Of a DNA stretch of 51,186 nucleotides, positions 40,005-48,603 are shown piece after piece. The first letter of the stretch is position 1. Each line of letters begins with the position of its first letter. Source of the DNA: Candidatus Magasanikiibacteriota bacterium (lineage in GTDB: Bacteria; Patescibacteriota; Patescibacteriia; Magasanikbacterales; UBA922); NCBI GenBank assembly GCA_018650645.1, contig JABIFP010000003.1:1-51186 (forward strand). The letters are read 5' to 3'. A program made the position numbers and the translations under genes. The notes below the pieces were generated by a model. It did not search any database. It was not told where the DNA came from and was given only the letters and a program-made list of their open reading frames with translations.

Positions 40005-41185
40005 CCTCACAAACAGTACACTGGACCTCTCCAAGTGTTACTTTTTGACCTTTTCTAGGTAATTTTTGTAATTCATCGAGTAGCACCTCAGCAATAGTAT
40101 CTAAGTCGTCTCCTGGAATTTCTGTATTGAAGAAATCATTAATATCCCTAAGTGACGTGTCGCCAGAAACCATAATCTTTTCTTTTGTCACACGCTGAAT
40201 CATGTTTTTACTGATATCATGTTCATCGGTAATCTCCCCTACTAATTCTTCAATCACATCTTCAAACGTCACAATTCCTTCTGTTCCACCAAATTCATCA
40301 ACCACAACACCCATATGTGTTTGTTTCTTTTGGAATTCTTTCATGACGTCATCAATAGGCATCTGCCCGGCAATCGATATAATTGGACGCATGATTCCCA
40401 AAATTGGATTGTCTTCAGTATCTGAGTAATGCGCAATAAGTGCATCGCGTGCGTGAATAAATCCTAATACGTTATCTTGTGTATCTTTAAATACTGGATA
40501 CCGCGTAAATGGATTGTCTTTAATTATTTCTGTTGCCTGATCGATTGTCATATTGTGGGCAACAAATACAGAATGTACACGCGGCGTCATAATGTCTTCT
40601 GCGGTAATATCATTAAACGCAAAGAGCCGTTCTACCATAAGCCCCTCTTCATGTTCAATGGCTCCCTGTTTTTTACTTACCTGCACTAATGCGCGAATCT
40701 CTTCTTCACTTACTCGCTGCTGTGTTTGTTTTCCTGTTGTAAGATCAGTAATCACCTCAAACATGCGGACAAATGGATATACGATTTTTTGAAACAGCCA
40801 AAGGAACTGTGCAGAAAAAATAGCAAATCGTTTTGGGTGAGACGATGCGTATGATTTTGGAATAATTTCCCCAACGAGCAAAATGACCAGTGTCATTACC
40901 CCAACCGTAATTCCAACGGCTCCTGATTCAAAATAATCCGAAGCGATAACTGTTGCTAGCGATGACGCACCAATATTTACAATATTATTCCCTATGAGAA
41001 TGGTGACGAGTAACCGCCTTGGGTGTTTTTTCAATGTTGCAACAAGTTTTGATTTGGGCAGTTTCTTTTTGAGCATCGATTGTACTTTGGCATCAGAGAG
41101 CGTCAAAAAAGCTACTTCCGCAGCAGAAAAGAAGGCTGATCCTATCAGAAAGACAATGAGCGTGATTATAGATGTATTCATATAT
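39952..41185 (-). CDS. CNNM/CorC-HlyC-type protein (DUF21 + CBS pair + CorC domain)
   Basis: LIVFLIGSAFFSAAEVAFLTLSDAKVQ...CBS...GVVVDEFGGTEGIVTFEDVIEELVGEITDEHD; start taken near MNTSIITLIVFLIG. Confidence 0.9.
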
Positions 41186-41243
41186 ATGTATATCGTATCA
41201 AGTGAGCTGTATTGAGGCAATAGTGTAGCGTAGAGTTGTACTA

Positions 41244-41272
41244 TTGACAATACCTCTTTCCCATGATATCTT
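41244..41272 (+). promoter_or_regulatory. Promoter of the 41316 lipoprotein gene
   Basis: TTGACA-N17-TATCTT. Confidence 0.65.
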
Positions 41273-41315
41273 CTTGTGTCGAGTAATTTTACTGCGATGA
41301 CAAGGGAGACAGGCC

Positions 41316-41825
41316 ATGAACCGGCTTACCCCGCTGCACATTGTCGGCGCGCTCGTTTTGAGCGTCGCCATGGGGGCCTGCAGCACCCCCGACCGCGTGG
41401 AGGCGGATTCCTCCATGAGCGCCGGCGAGGCGCAGTGGCTGGAGATCAGCCAGCGCCCGGAGCCGCACCAGAGCGAACTCATGCAGGATCCGTTCCACAT
41501 GATCAACGTCTGCAGCGTGGTCTTCGCGGCAACGCTCATGGAGAGCCGTGCGAATCTGAGCGCTCAGAATTGGTTGCCCACGCAACGCGAGCTGGACATG
41601 GACGAGATCCGGCACACCAAGCTCCTCGGTTACTCCGCATTGAGCAAGCCGATGGATCCCTGGGAGTGGGAAGAGGAGTGTCTGCGAACGGGCAACGTGC
41701 CCGTGACGATAGACGACATCCTGAACGAGCCCATCACCATGGAAGAGCTGCTGGCTGAACCCTCCGAGAAGCAGCTCCCCGGCGAACCCCACACACCAAG
41801 CCCTCGCACTGACGAGGCTCGCTGA
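41316..41825 (+). CDS. Putative lipoprotein in a GC-rich island
   Basis: AAGGGAGACAGGCC-ATG; MNRLTPLHIVGALVLSVAMGACSTPD lipobox; own promoter and terminator; antisense to both flanking genes. Confidence 0.7.
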   Translation: MNRLTPLHIVGALVLSVAMGACSTPDRVEADSSMSAGEAQWLEISQRPEPHQSELMQDPFHMINVCSVVFAATLMESRANLSAQNWLPTQRELDMDEIRHTKLLGYSALSKPMDPWEWEEECLRTGNVPVTIDDILNEPITMEELLAEPSEKQLPGEPHTPSPRTDEAR

Positions 41826-41846
41826 CCGACCGGCCAGCTGACAAGT

Positions 41847-41873
41847 CCCCGCCGCACGCGGGGCATTTTTTTT
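41847..41873 (+). terminator. Intrinsic terminator of the 41316 gene
   Basis: CCCCGC-cgcac-GCGGGG-ca-TTTTTTTT. Confidence 0.85.
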
Positions 41874-41918
41874 ATAAAAAAACAACTCGCTTATCACGAG
41901 TTGTTTCAATTACGGTGT

Positions 41919-42542
41919 TTAGAACATACGAAGCCCGCCGGTAAAAAAATCGACTAACCAATACAACAGCGGTGACACAAGCGGCCATCCATATAGCATG
42001 AATAAGATAACAAAGAAGAATCCAAATCGATTCAGCATGTGCTTGATATGATCCATTGATGGAGGCATAATAGCAAACAGCAATTTAGACCCATCAAGTG
42101 GAGGAATTGGAATGGCGTTGAATACTGCCAAAAGTACATTTGTGAATACGATAATGCCAAGGAATGGTGTTGCCGGACCATACGGCATAAACTGCACCAT
42201 AAGCCCAAACACCAAAGCCAAGAACAAATTTGAAAGCGGCCCAGCAAGAGCAACCATTACTGGCCCCCACTTTTGATTCCGTAAATTGTGTGGATTGAAG
42301 GGTACGGGCTTAGCATAGGCAAATACAAATCCACCAGCAGTAGCCAGATATAGGATTATTGGCATCAGGACAGTTCCAATCGGATCGATATGTACTTTAG
42401 GGTTCAAACTGAGCCTACCCGCATAACGAGCGGTAGGATCGCCTAGTCTATCTGCCATCCAGCCATGCATATATTCATGAATAATGGCTGATGGAATCAT
42501 GACGAGGAGGAAAAAAAGTTGTAACATAGAGATACTTGACAA
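41919..42542 (-). CDS. M50-family membrane metalloprotease (site-2 protease type)
   Basis: IPSAIIHEYMHGWMADRLGDPTARYAGRLSLNPKVHIDPIGTVLMPI; HExxH and downstream AIPIPPLDGSKLL. Confidence 0.92.
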   Translation of the reverse strand: MSSISMLQLFFLLVMIPSAIIHEYMHGWMADRLGDPTARYAGRLSLNPKVHIDPIGTVLMPIILYLATAGGFVFAYAKPVPFNPHNLRNQKWGPVMVALAGPLSNLFLALVFGLMVQFMPYGPATPFLGIIVFTNVLLAVFNAIPIPPLDGSKLLFAIMPPSMDHIKHMLNRFGFFFVILFMLYGWPLVSPLLYWLVDFFTGGLRMF

Positions 42543-42564
42543 ATAAGAGGCTGGCCGGTATAAT
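42536..42564 (+). promoter_or_regulatory. rpmB promoter
   Basis: TTGACA-N17-TATAAT, perfect consensus. Confidence 0.85.
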
Positions 42565-42633
42565 CAGCCGCACGTAAACACGAGTAGTATATAGGAATAT
42601 CCCTTACTACTCAACTTAGCTAAGTATACTCAT

Positions 42634-42816
42634 ATGGCACGAACTTGCGACATTTGCGCAAAGGGTCCAAAAAAGGCAGCTAACCGAAGTCACGCTTTAA
42701 ACAAGACACTTCGCGTACAAAAGCCTAACTTGCAAAAACTCGGTGGATACCGTGTTTGTACTGCATGTTTTAGAACCCTCAAGAAGAAAGCACTTGCTGG
42801 AAAACTTGCAGCGTAA
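42634..42816 (+). CDS. rpmB: 50S ribosomal protein L28
   Basis: MARTCDICAKGPKKAANRSHALNKTLRVQKPNLQKLGGYRVCTACFRTLKKKAL. Confidence 0.93.
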   Translation: MARTCDICAKGPKKAANRSHALNKTLRVQKPNLQKLGGYRVCTACFRTLKKKALAGKLAA

Positions 42817-42826
42817 CAATTTCAAT

Positions 42827-42863
42827 AAAAAACACACGGCTATGCATAGCCGTGTGTTTTTTT
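42827..42863. terminator. Bidirectional terminator between rpmB and histidine kinase
   Basis: AAAAAACACACGGCTA-tgca-TAGCCGTGTGTTTTTTT. Confidence 0.85.
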
Positions 42864-42864
42864 A

Positions 42865-44094
42865 TTAACTTGCCGCAGGAATCCAAAATGAAAATGTTGC
42901 TCCCATTCCTACCCCGGGGCTGGTTGCCCAGATGCGGCCAGCATGCGCCTCTACAAATTCTTTTGCAATATACAATCCAAGCCCAACACTTTTTTCTTCG
43001 CACACATTCATGGTGCGCGGTAGTCGTGAAAATCGTTTAAACAAAAGTGATGATTCTTCTTGAGAGAATCCTGCTCCTCTATCTTGCACATGCACTTCAA
43101 CACCTGTATCCGTTTGGACGGCACTTACATACACATCTTTTTCGAATGAATATTTCAGTGCATTTTCTATTAAATTTGAAATGATATGTTCTACTGCGCG
43201 CGCATCAGCATGAATAGATAATTCTGGCGCATCAATATGCACCTGCCCAAGATGATCTACATGAGCAAGTGCGCGGTTCAATACTTCTTCTAAAGAAACG
43301 GTTGTTTTTTCTATTGGTGCCCCCTGTTGTACTTTTGCAACATCTAAAAATCGACGTGTTAATCGAATTAATCGACTGGTTGATTGATCAATATTACCAA
43401 GTACTTCCTGAAGTGGCAGAGACGGTGTACCGTACGCTCCATCTTGAATAAGTTCTACGTAGCCAGACACAATAGTAAGCGGTGTTCTCAGCTGATGAGC
43501 CACAACAGAAACAAATTCAATTTGTTTGTCATAGAGTTGTCTGAGTAATCGATGTTCATCTGCGACTTTTTGATGGTCGTACAGCTGCCGCCTAAAAAGT
43601 GCAATGATAATATATGAAATTGCTACAGTAGCTGAAAATATTCCTGCGCGCAAAACAAAGTTGTTGCCCGAATAAGAAATAATTAATTGTGTAAATACAG
43701 TTAAACAGAGTAGAACAAAAAATGCTTCAAAGACGAGAAGTCTTCCAGGCAATGAGTGCATAAATGAAATGCACAATACAAAAAATAAAATAATTGAAGC
43801 AATATATACTTCTATGCTTTTTAAAAATCCCGGCAAAAAAGGTTCGCTGACCATCCAAATAACTAACAGCAAAGAAAAACAGGCACTTGCATACATCAAG
43901 CGTAGCAATGCTGTTTTGCCTTGATACGAGCCGGTGAACATAAAAAATACTCCTATAGCCCGCAGAGATAAAAACAGTGGCACGCACACTAATGTGTACT
44001 GCGCGAGTTTTAATATTGTTTGAGAATAAATACTTGCCCCCATACGGGAAGGTATAGTACTCCCAAAGTAAAAAACGACAAGCGTTGATGCCAT
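42865..44094 (-). CDS. Membrane sensor histidine kinase
   Basis: FVSVVAHQLRTPLTIVSGYVELI H-box, NLIENALKYS N-box, DRGAGF and GLGLYIAKEFVEAHAGRIWATS. Confidence 0.93.
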   Translation of the reverse strand: MASTLVVFYFGSTIPSRMGASIYSQTILKLAQYTLVCVPLFLSLRAIGVFFMFTGSYQGKTALLRLMYASACFSLLLVIWMVSEPFLPGFLKSIEVYIASIILFFVLCISFMHSLPGRLLVFEAFFVLLCLTVFTQLIISYSGNNFVLRAGIFSATVAISYIIIALFRRQLYDHQKVADEHRLLRQLYDKQIEFVSVVAHQLRTPLTIVSGYVELIQDGAYGTPSLPLQEVLGNIDQSTSRLIRLTRRFLDVAKVQQGAPIEKTTVSLEEVLNRALAHVDHLGQVHIDAPELSIHADARAVEHIISNLIENALKYSFEKDVYVSAVQTDTGVEVHVQDRGAGFSQEESSLLFKRFSRLPRTMNVCEEKSVGLGLYIAKEFVEAHAGRIWATSPGVGMGATFSFWIPAAS

Positions 44095-44143
44095 TTTTAC
44101 TCTTTTTTAAACAATGTGTTTAATTTGGCTATGTTCTTAATTC

Positions 44144-44174
44144 AAAAACAACCTCTTATGCAGAGATTGTTTTT
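44144..44174 (-). terminator. Terminator of the candidate ncRNA
   Basis: AACAATCTCT-GCATA-AGAGGTTGTTTTT, 10-bp stem. Confidence 0.8.
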
Positions 44175-44314
44175 GTTTGACCCCGAATTTGTCAGTCAAT
44201 CTATACCCCTATGTAACTAGGTGGGAGGTCGCAGAGCTGGCCCACGGGCCAGAGCAATATTGACTACCCTTGGTATAAAACTTAGCAGATATGATTGTAC
44301 TGCCAAGCGGGATC
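44144..44314 (-). ncRNA. Candidate structured ncRNA with pseudoknot
   Basis: P1 GATCCCG(44314-44308)/CGGGGTC(44185-44179); P2 44281-44307; crossing helices TATACC/GGTATA and AGTCAAT/ATTGACT; P4 CTGGCC/GGCCAG; own promoter and terminator; no convincing ORF. Confidence 0.6.
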
Positions 44315-44320
44315 TATTCT

Positions 44321-44349
44321 AGTATAGGATGCAACATGTTCAGTGTCAA
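44321..44349 (-). promoter_or_regulatory. Promoter of the candidate ncRNA
   Basis: TTGACA-CTGAACATGTTGCATCC-TATACT on minus strand; predicted +1 G at 44314. Confidence 0.75.
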
Positions 44350-44357
44350 TCCTCCTA

Positions 44358-44400
44358 TTCCCAGACAAAGTGGAGAAAAGTTCTCCATTTTGTCTGGGAG
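44358..44400 (-). terminator. Long hairpin downstream of the 44444-44743 gene
   Basis: CCCAGACAAAaTGGAGAA-ctt-TTCTCCAcTTTGTCTGGG; no strong U-tract, so terminator role uncertain. Confidence 0.45.
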
Positions 44401-44443
44401 GCAACATGGTCCTCCACAATTGGTTGAATGAATGGGATGCGCA

Positions 44444-44743
44444 CTAGCGCGACCCGTTCCGAGCGCCCTTAAGGCGAAGTCCACGAGCACGCCGTGAGCG
44501 TCCACTTGGTCGCCGAAGCGATCCCGAACGAGTCTTCACCCGAGCACTACGCTGACGATTCAGACGCTCGTGCGTACTGCACAACTTCCAGATCATACAC
44601 GGAAAATCAAATCCGTGTTCGCGCCCCAAGCGCAGTCCTTGATTGAGTGCATACGCCGCCTGTTCACCAGACGTAGTACACACGATATGTGCCAAGCGTG
44701 CTGCCTGACGCAGCGCGGCCTTCTCTACAGTCATTCGAGCCAA
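44444..44743 (-). CDS. Small basic hypothetical protein in a GC-rich island
   Basis: GGGGAGGGATTACAA-TTG (or ATG 9 nt later); MARMTVEKAALRQAARLAHIVCTTSGEQAAYALNQGLRLGREHGFDFPCMIWK...Arg-rich tail. Confidence 0.5.
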   Translation of the reverse strand: MARMTVEKAALRQAARLAHIVCTTSGEQAAYALNQGLRLGREHGFDFPCMIWKLCSTHERLNRQRSARVKTRSGSLRRPSGRSRRARGLRLKGARNGSR

Positions 44744-44759
44744 TTGTAATCCCTCCCCA

Positions 44760-44809
44760 GGTTAAGCCCATTCCACTCTCTTTTACAAAAGAATGAAAGG
44801 GGCCTAACC
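44760..44809 (-). promoter_or_regulatory. Stem-loop abutting the SD of the 44743 gene
   Basis: GGTTAGGCCC...GGGCTTAACC 10-bp stem (one G-U), ending 2 nt before GGGGAGGG. Confidence 0.5.
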
Positions 44810-44817
44810 ACGTTGCC

Positions 44818-44848
44818 TTGTCCGCCGTAGCTATAAAGCGTAGGCGGG
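44818..44848. repeat. Palindromic dispersed repeat, copy 1
   Basis: TTGTCCGCCGTAGCTATAAAGCGTAGGCGGG. Confidence 0.65.
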
Positions 44849-45112
44849 CCTGTGTCTCCTAATATTTCCCTCCAATGAATTCACCAGCATGTGATGAACT
44901 CATTGGAACGGGGCTTTTTGTGAATGAGTAGCCCCTACGATGTAACTCCGCGTAAATCGTGATGGCGTATGAAAGCGCCACCCCGTCTCGTATGTCCTTT
45001 ACTTGTGTCCTACCCGGTCAGGCGACTCTCCTCCGGAGTCATAGCCCTCCTCGACTCAAGTAAACGATTTACGAATAAATATTCCCAGATTTGGGATCAT
45101 GGTCTTCCTCCT

Positions 45113-45143
45113 TTGTCTGCCGTAGCTTTCGCGTAGGCATGGG
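45113..45143. repeat. Palindromic dispersed repeat, copy 2
   Basis: TTGTCTGCCGTAGCTTTCGCGTAGGCATGGG, similar to copy 1. Confidence 0.6.
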
Positions 45144-45159
45144 TTTCGGCTGTTAAATG

Positions 45160-45188
45160 CCGGAACAACCTCCTTTTTGCTGTTCCGG
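45160..45188 (-). promoter_or_regulatory. Hairpin presenting an SD-like AAGGAGG in its loop
   Basis: CCGGAACA-gcaaaaaGGAGGt-TGTTCCGG, perfect 8-bp stem. Confidence 0.45.
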
Positions 45189-45209
45189 GACTTTCAGCCC
45201 CATAAAATA

Positions 45210-45238
45210 AAATCACCCCGAGAGTTTCGGGGTGATCA
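45210..45238 (-). terminator. Intrinsic terminator downstream of Cys-rich small protein
   Basis: GATCACCCCGAAA-ctc-TCGGGGTGATTTTATTTTA. Confidence 0.75.
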
Positions 45239-45259
45239 GTGAAATGTATGTTGATGCTG

Positions 45260-45442
45260 TTAGCTGCAGCCGCCGTTGCCACATTGGCACCCGCTACAAC
45301 TCTCTTCTTCATCTTCATGCGTTTCATTGATCACCCCCAGCCAGATAATGGCCTTTACAAATGATACATAAGCAAAGACGACCACCTTAATAAGGAGGGC
45401 CTTCAGATCAATGAGTTGCATTGTGCGTGCTTCGTGGTTCAT
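45260..45442 (-). CDS. Small membrane protein with Cys-rich C-terminal tail
   Basis: MQLIDLKALLIKVVVFAYVSFVKAIIWLGVINETHEDEEESCSGCQCGNGGCS (start MNHEAR or MQLID); upstream TTGACC-N17-TAACGT; terminator directly downstream. Confidence 0.6.
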   Translation of the reverse strand: MNHEARTMQLIDLKALLIKVVVFAYVSFVKAIIWLGVINETHEDEEESCSGCQCGNGGCS

Positions 45443-45576
45443 AGATTTGTTTATATATTTACGTTACAGGGTATTGCAGCGTGGGTCAAGAGAGTTTTCC
45501 ACAGAATTGCTCTATACTTGACGAATCCCCCGTTTCCCCTTATAATCACCCCAAAATTATTCATAACTTTACCACT

Positions 45577-46056
45577 ATGCAATTTGATGGTGTACGAGAA
45601 AAAACAATCCTTATTGTAAAGCCAGATGGCGTACAACGAGGGCTTATTGGAGAGATCATTGCTCGACTTGAACGAAAAGGACTCAAGATTGCAGGACTGA
45701 AAATGAACTTCCTTAAAGAGGAACAGCTGCGTGAACATTACGCTCACCATGTTGAAAAACCTTTTTACCCAGGACTTGAAGCTTTCATGAAAAGTTCTCC
45801 TGTAACTATTATCTGCGCAGAAGGACGAAACGCTGTTTCAGCAGTTCGCCTTATTGCAGGAGTTACTGACGGAGCTGCAGCTGATGCTGGAACTATGCGT
45901 GGAGACTTTGCAATGGGATTTGCAAACGTCGTTCATTGCTCAGATTCACTCGAAACTGCGCAAGCTGAAGTAAAACGATTCTTCAGTGATGAAGAAATCT
46001 ACGAATACGATAAAACTGAGTTCTTACATGTATACATGGAAGACGAACGCGCGTAA
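45577..46056 (+). CDS. ndk: Nucleoside diphosphate kinase
   Basis: KTILIVKPDGVQRGLIGEIIARLERKGLKI...AGTMRGDFAMGFANVVHCSDSLETAQAEVKRFF; upstream TTGACG-N17-TATAAT. Confidence 0.95.
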   Translation: MQFDGVREKTILIVKPDGVQRGLIGEIIARLERKGLKIAGLKMNFLKEEQLREHYAHHVEKPFYPGLEAFMKSSPVTIICAEGRNAVSAVRLIAGVTDGAAADAGTMRGDFAMGFANVVHCSDSLETAQAEVKRFFSDEEIYEYDKTEFLHVYMEDERA

Positions 46057-46104
46057 AAAACGTGAAATAAAAAAGCATCGATTAATTTCGATGCTTTTTT
46101 ATTT

Positions 46105-48207
46105 CTATAACTCATCAATCCCCTTCAACAAACTCCCGCGCGGACGCGCTCGCCTTCCGCCAAACGATTGTTCATCTGCTTCATACGTTACATCATCGCA
46201 ATCATCGCTCGGATCGGTAAATACTGTTGGTGAACTCATGCCGCCGCGGCCACCGTGTGCGTAAGGATCAATGGTAAAATCGGTGAATGCTTCTTTATGA
46301 TGCACAAGCGATCGGTCCATATCTTCCAAAAACATACTCGGTCCGCCAAGCATGGTAGAACGCATTGTTGCCAGCGGATAACTCATGTACAAAAGCTTAC
46401 GCGCGCGTGTAATGGCCACATAAAATAGTCGACGCTCTTCTTCTACCCCGCGGCGTGTTTTCAGCGATCGGTCTGAAGGAAAATGCCCAGCAGAAAGATG
46501 TAAAATAAATACCACATCCCACTCGAGTCCCTTTGCTTGGTGAATAGTTGAAAGTACCATTTTCTTTACTCCATCTTTTCCGTCTTGCTGCGCCGCTCGG
46601 TGCTGTTCTTGCAATGTTACCTCTGCCAAAAATGTTGATACTTCTTCATGATTTGCAGCAAATAATGCGAGCTGCTCTATGTCTTCTTGCCGCTCTCTAA
46701 AATCAGGATATTCTGATTGCAAGTACGCCGCATATTTTGATCCAACCACGGCTTCTACAAGCTGTTCAGGTGAACCATTCGTCAATTCCATTTCAGAAAT
46801 AATCGAAATAAAATCATTCCAACCATTAATTGCTCTAGACCCCATCGATTCTGTAAGTACACTGAGTGCGTCCGTTGATAACGTATCTTCAATCTGCAGC
46901 GCTTGTACTTTTTCAAATATTTTCTGCAGTGTTACCGCACCAATTCCTATTTGCATGCCCAGCACTCGCGCCCACGCCACTCTATCTTTTGGATTAGTAT
47001 ACGCACGCACATAAGCAAGCACATCTTTAATGTGTGCGCGCTCAAAGAATCGTTTACCACCTCGGTACTCATACGCAATATTACGCTTCACAAGCTCCAT
47101 TTCTAACGCCTGTGAGTGATATGCAGCACGGAAGAGTACAGCAATCTCTTTTGGCGGTGTTCCTTCGGCTAACAGGTCTTCAATATGCTCTGCCATCCAT
47201 ACGGCCTCTTGTCGTTCTGTTGCAAAGGTATGCACTTCTGGCCGCGTACTTGGCTTTTGCACACTAGCGAGTTCTTTTTCAAACTGCGTGGTGTTTTGTG
47301 CAATCACATCATTGGCAACAGACAAAATTTCTGGTGTTGATCTATAATTTTGTGTTAATACAAATCTTTTTGCACCTGCAAAGGTTGCTTCAAAATGTAA
47401 AATGTTTTCAATGTCTGCTGCGCGGAAAGAATAAATACTTTGCGCATCATCCCCCACCACTAAAATGTTTCCATGATGCGATGCGAACTGCTGAATAATC
47501 TGCGCCTGAATTTTATTTGTATCTTGATACTCATCGACTAAAATATATTTGAACTGCTCTGAAAAAGCCTGACGCACATGCGGATGCTGCAGTAATAATA
47601 CGTACAGGTTCACTAATAAATCGTCAAAATCCATGACATTCCCTTCAAGTTTTCTTTGTGCATATTTATTTGCAATGCGACTAAACAAATCAGCAAATAC
47701 ATTCCAGTTTTCGTACCGCTCGTTTAAAATATCTGCAATAGGACGCTCTGCATTTCTTGAAAAAGAAATAATAGAATGCAGTACTTTTGCTGAAGGATAT
47801 CGTTTTGCGGTTCTGTCTACCCCTTCTTCCTTCATGCACATTTTTAACAGATCAACACTATCTGCAGCGTCAAGAATAGTAAAAGAATTACTATATCCTA
47901 AGAGTGGCGCATATTGTTTCAGCATTTTAAATGCCACGCCATGAAATGTTCCAGCCCAAGGAAGACGAATCTGTCCATTGGTAAGTGCCGTGACACGCTC
48001 TACCATTTCGTTTGCCGCTTTGTTGGTAAAGGTGAGCAGTAGTAGCTCATCTGGACGCACCCCTTCCGAGAGTAAATATGCTACTCGATATGTAATAGTA
48101 CGTGTTTTTCCACTTCCCGCTCCAGCCAATACTAACACTGGTCCGTCGCCATCTAAGACCACTTTTTGCTGGGAAGGATTTAATTCTGCAGTAATTATGT
48201 CTTTCAT
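46105..48207 (-). CDS. UvrD/PcrA-type superfamily 1 DNA helicase
   Basis: LNPSQQKVVLDGDGPVLVLAGAGSGKTRTITYRVAYLL...ILVDEYQDTNKIQ...LSTIHQAKGLEWDVVFIL...RRLFYVAITRARKLLYMSY. Confidence 0.95.
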   Translation of the reverse strand: MKDIITAELNPSQQKVVLDGDGPVLVLAGAGSGKTRTITYRVAYLLSEGVRPDELLLLTFTNKAANEMVERVTALTNGQIRLPWAGTFHGVAFKMLKQYAPLLGYSNSFTILDAADSVDLLKMCMKEEGVDRTAKRYPSAKVLHSIISFSRNAERPIADILNERYENWNVFADLFSRIANKYAQRKLEGNVMDFDDLLVNLYVLLLQHPHVRQAFSEQFKYILVDEYQDTNKIQAQIIQQFASHHGNILVVGDDAQSIYSFRAADIENILHFEATFAGAKRFVLTQNYRSTPEILSVANDVIAQNTTQFEKELASVQKPSTRPEVHTFATERQEAVWMAEHIEDLLAEGTPPKEIAVLFRAAYHSQALEMELVKRNIAYEYRGGKRFFERAHIKDVLAYVRAYTNPKDRVAWARVLGMQIGIGAVTLQKIFEKVQALQIEDTLSTDALSVLTESMGSRAINGWNDFISIISEMELTNGSPEQLVEAVVGSKYAAYLQSEYPDFRERQEDIEQLALFAANHEEVSTFLAEVTLQEQHRAAQQDGKDGVKKMVLSTIHQAKGLEWDVVFILHLSAGHFPSDRSLKTRRGVEEERRLFYVAITRARKLLYMSYPLATMRSTMLGGPSMFLEDMDRSLVHHKEAFTDFTIDPYAHGGRGGMSSPTVFTDPSDDCDDVTYEADEQSFGGRRARPRGSLLKGIDEL

Positions 48208-48603
48208 AGTGCATCCATTGTACCGTTTGAGGGTAAAAAAAACAACGCTTTGGTAAGCGAGAAAAAATGGAGGGGACCTCACAGCGCGGTACCGGTGGTG
48301 CGGTGCGTTGCTGTGAGGCCACCTATCGGCGGCAAGAAACAATTGCGAGCGATGCTCGCTTGATTGCCCTCAGGCCTTGTGTCCTGTCGCCAGTGTGTGA
48401 TGTCTCCCCTCCTTGCTTGAAAGCCATACGCTACCACTGACATCAGTGTGGTGTTGTATGTTTTGCCCGTGATGGGCGGTACGCCAACTTGGTATCCGCG
48501 GTGGTATTCCGTGGGCCCGTTGACACTACAGGCGCGTTCGCGTCGCGGCGTTCTTCCACCGCATATCTACTTGCTCCTCTTGGCTGGCTGCGCTTGCGTC
48601 GCG

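Noticed and set aside
41276-41909. Overlapping ORFs 41276-41758 (+) and 41289-41909 (-)
   Set aside because: Shadow frames of the 41316-41825 lipoprotein gene, which has promoter, SD, lipobox and terminator.
44144-44314. Assigning the candidate ncRNA to SRP RNA, 6S RNA, tmRNA or RNase P RNA
   Set aside because: No GGAAGCAGC-type SRP loop, no 6S-like single long hairpin, no tRNA-like T-arm, no RNase P GAGGAAAGUCC; length too short for tmRNA or RNase P.
44760-44809. GTTAAGC...GCCTAAC resembling integron attC core sites
   Set aside because: attC has RYYYAAC then GTTRRRY; here the order is reversed (GTTA...TAAC), and no integrase is in the window. Treated as a 5'-UTR hairpin.
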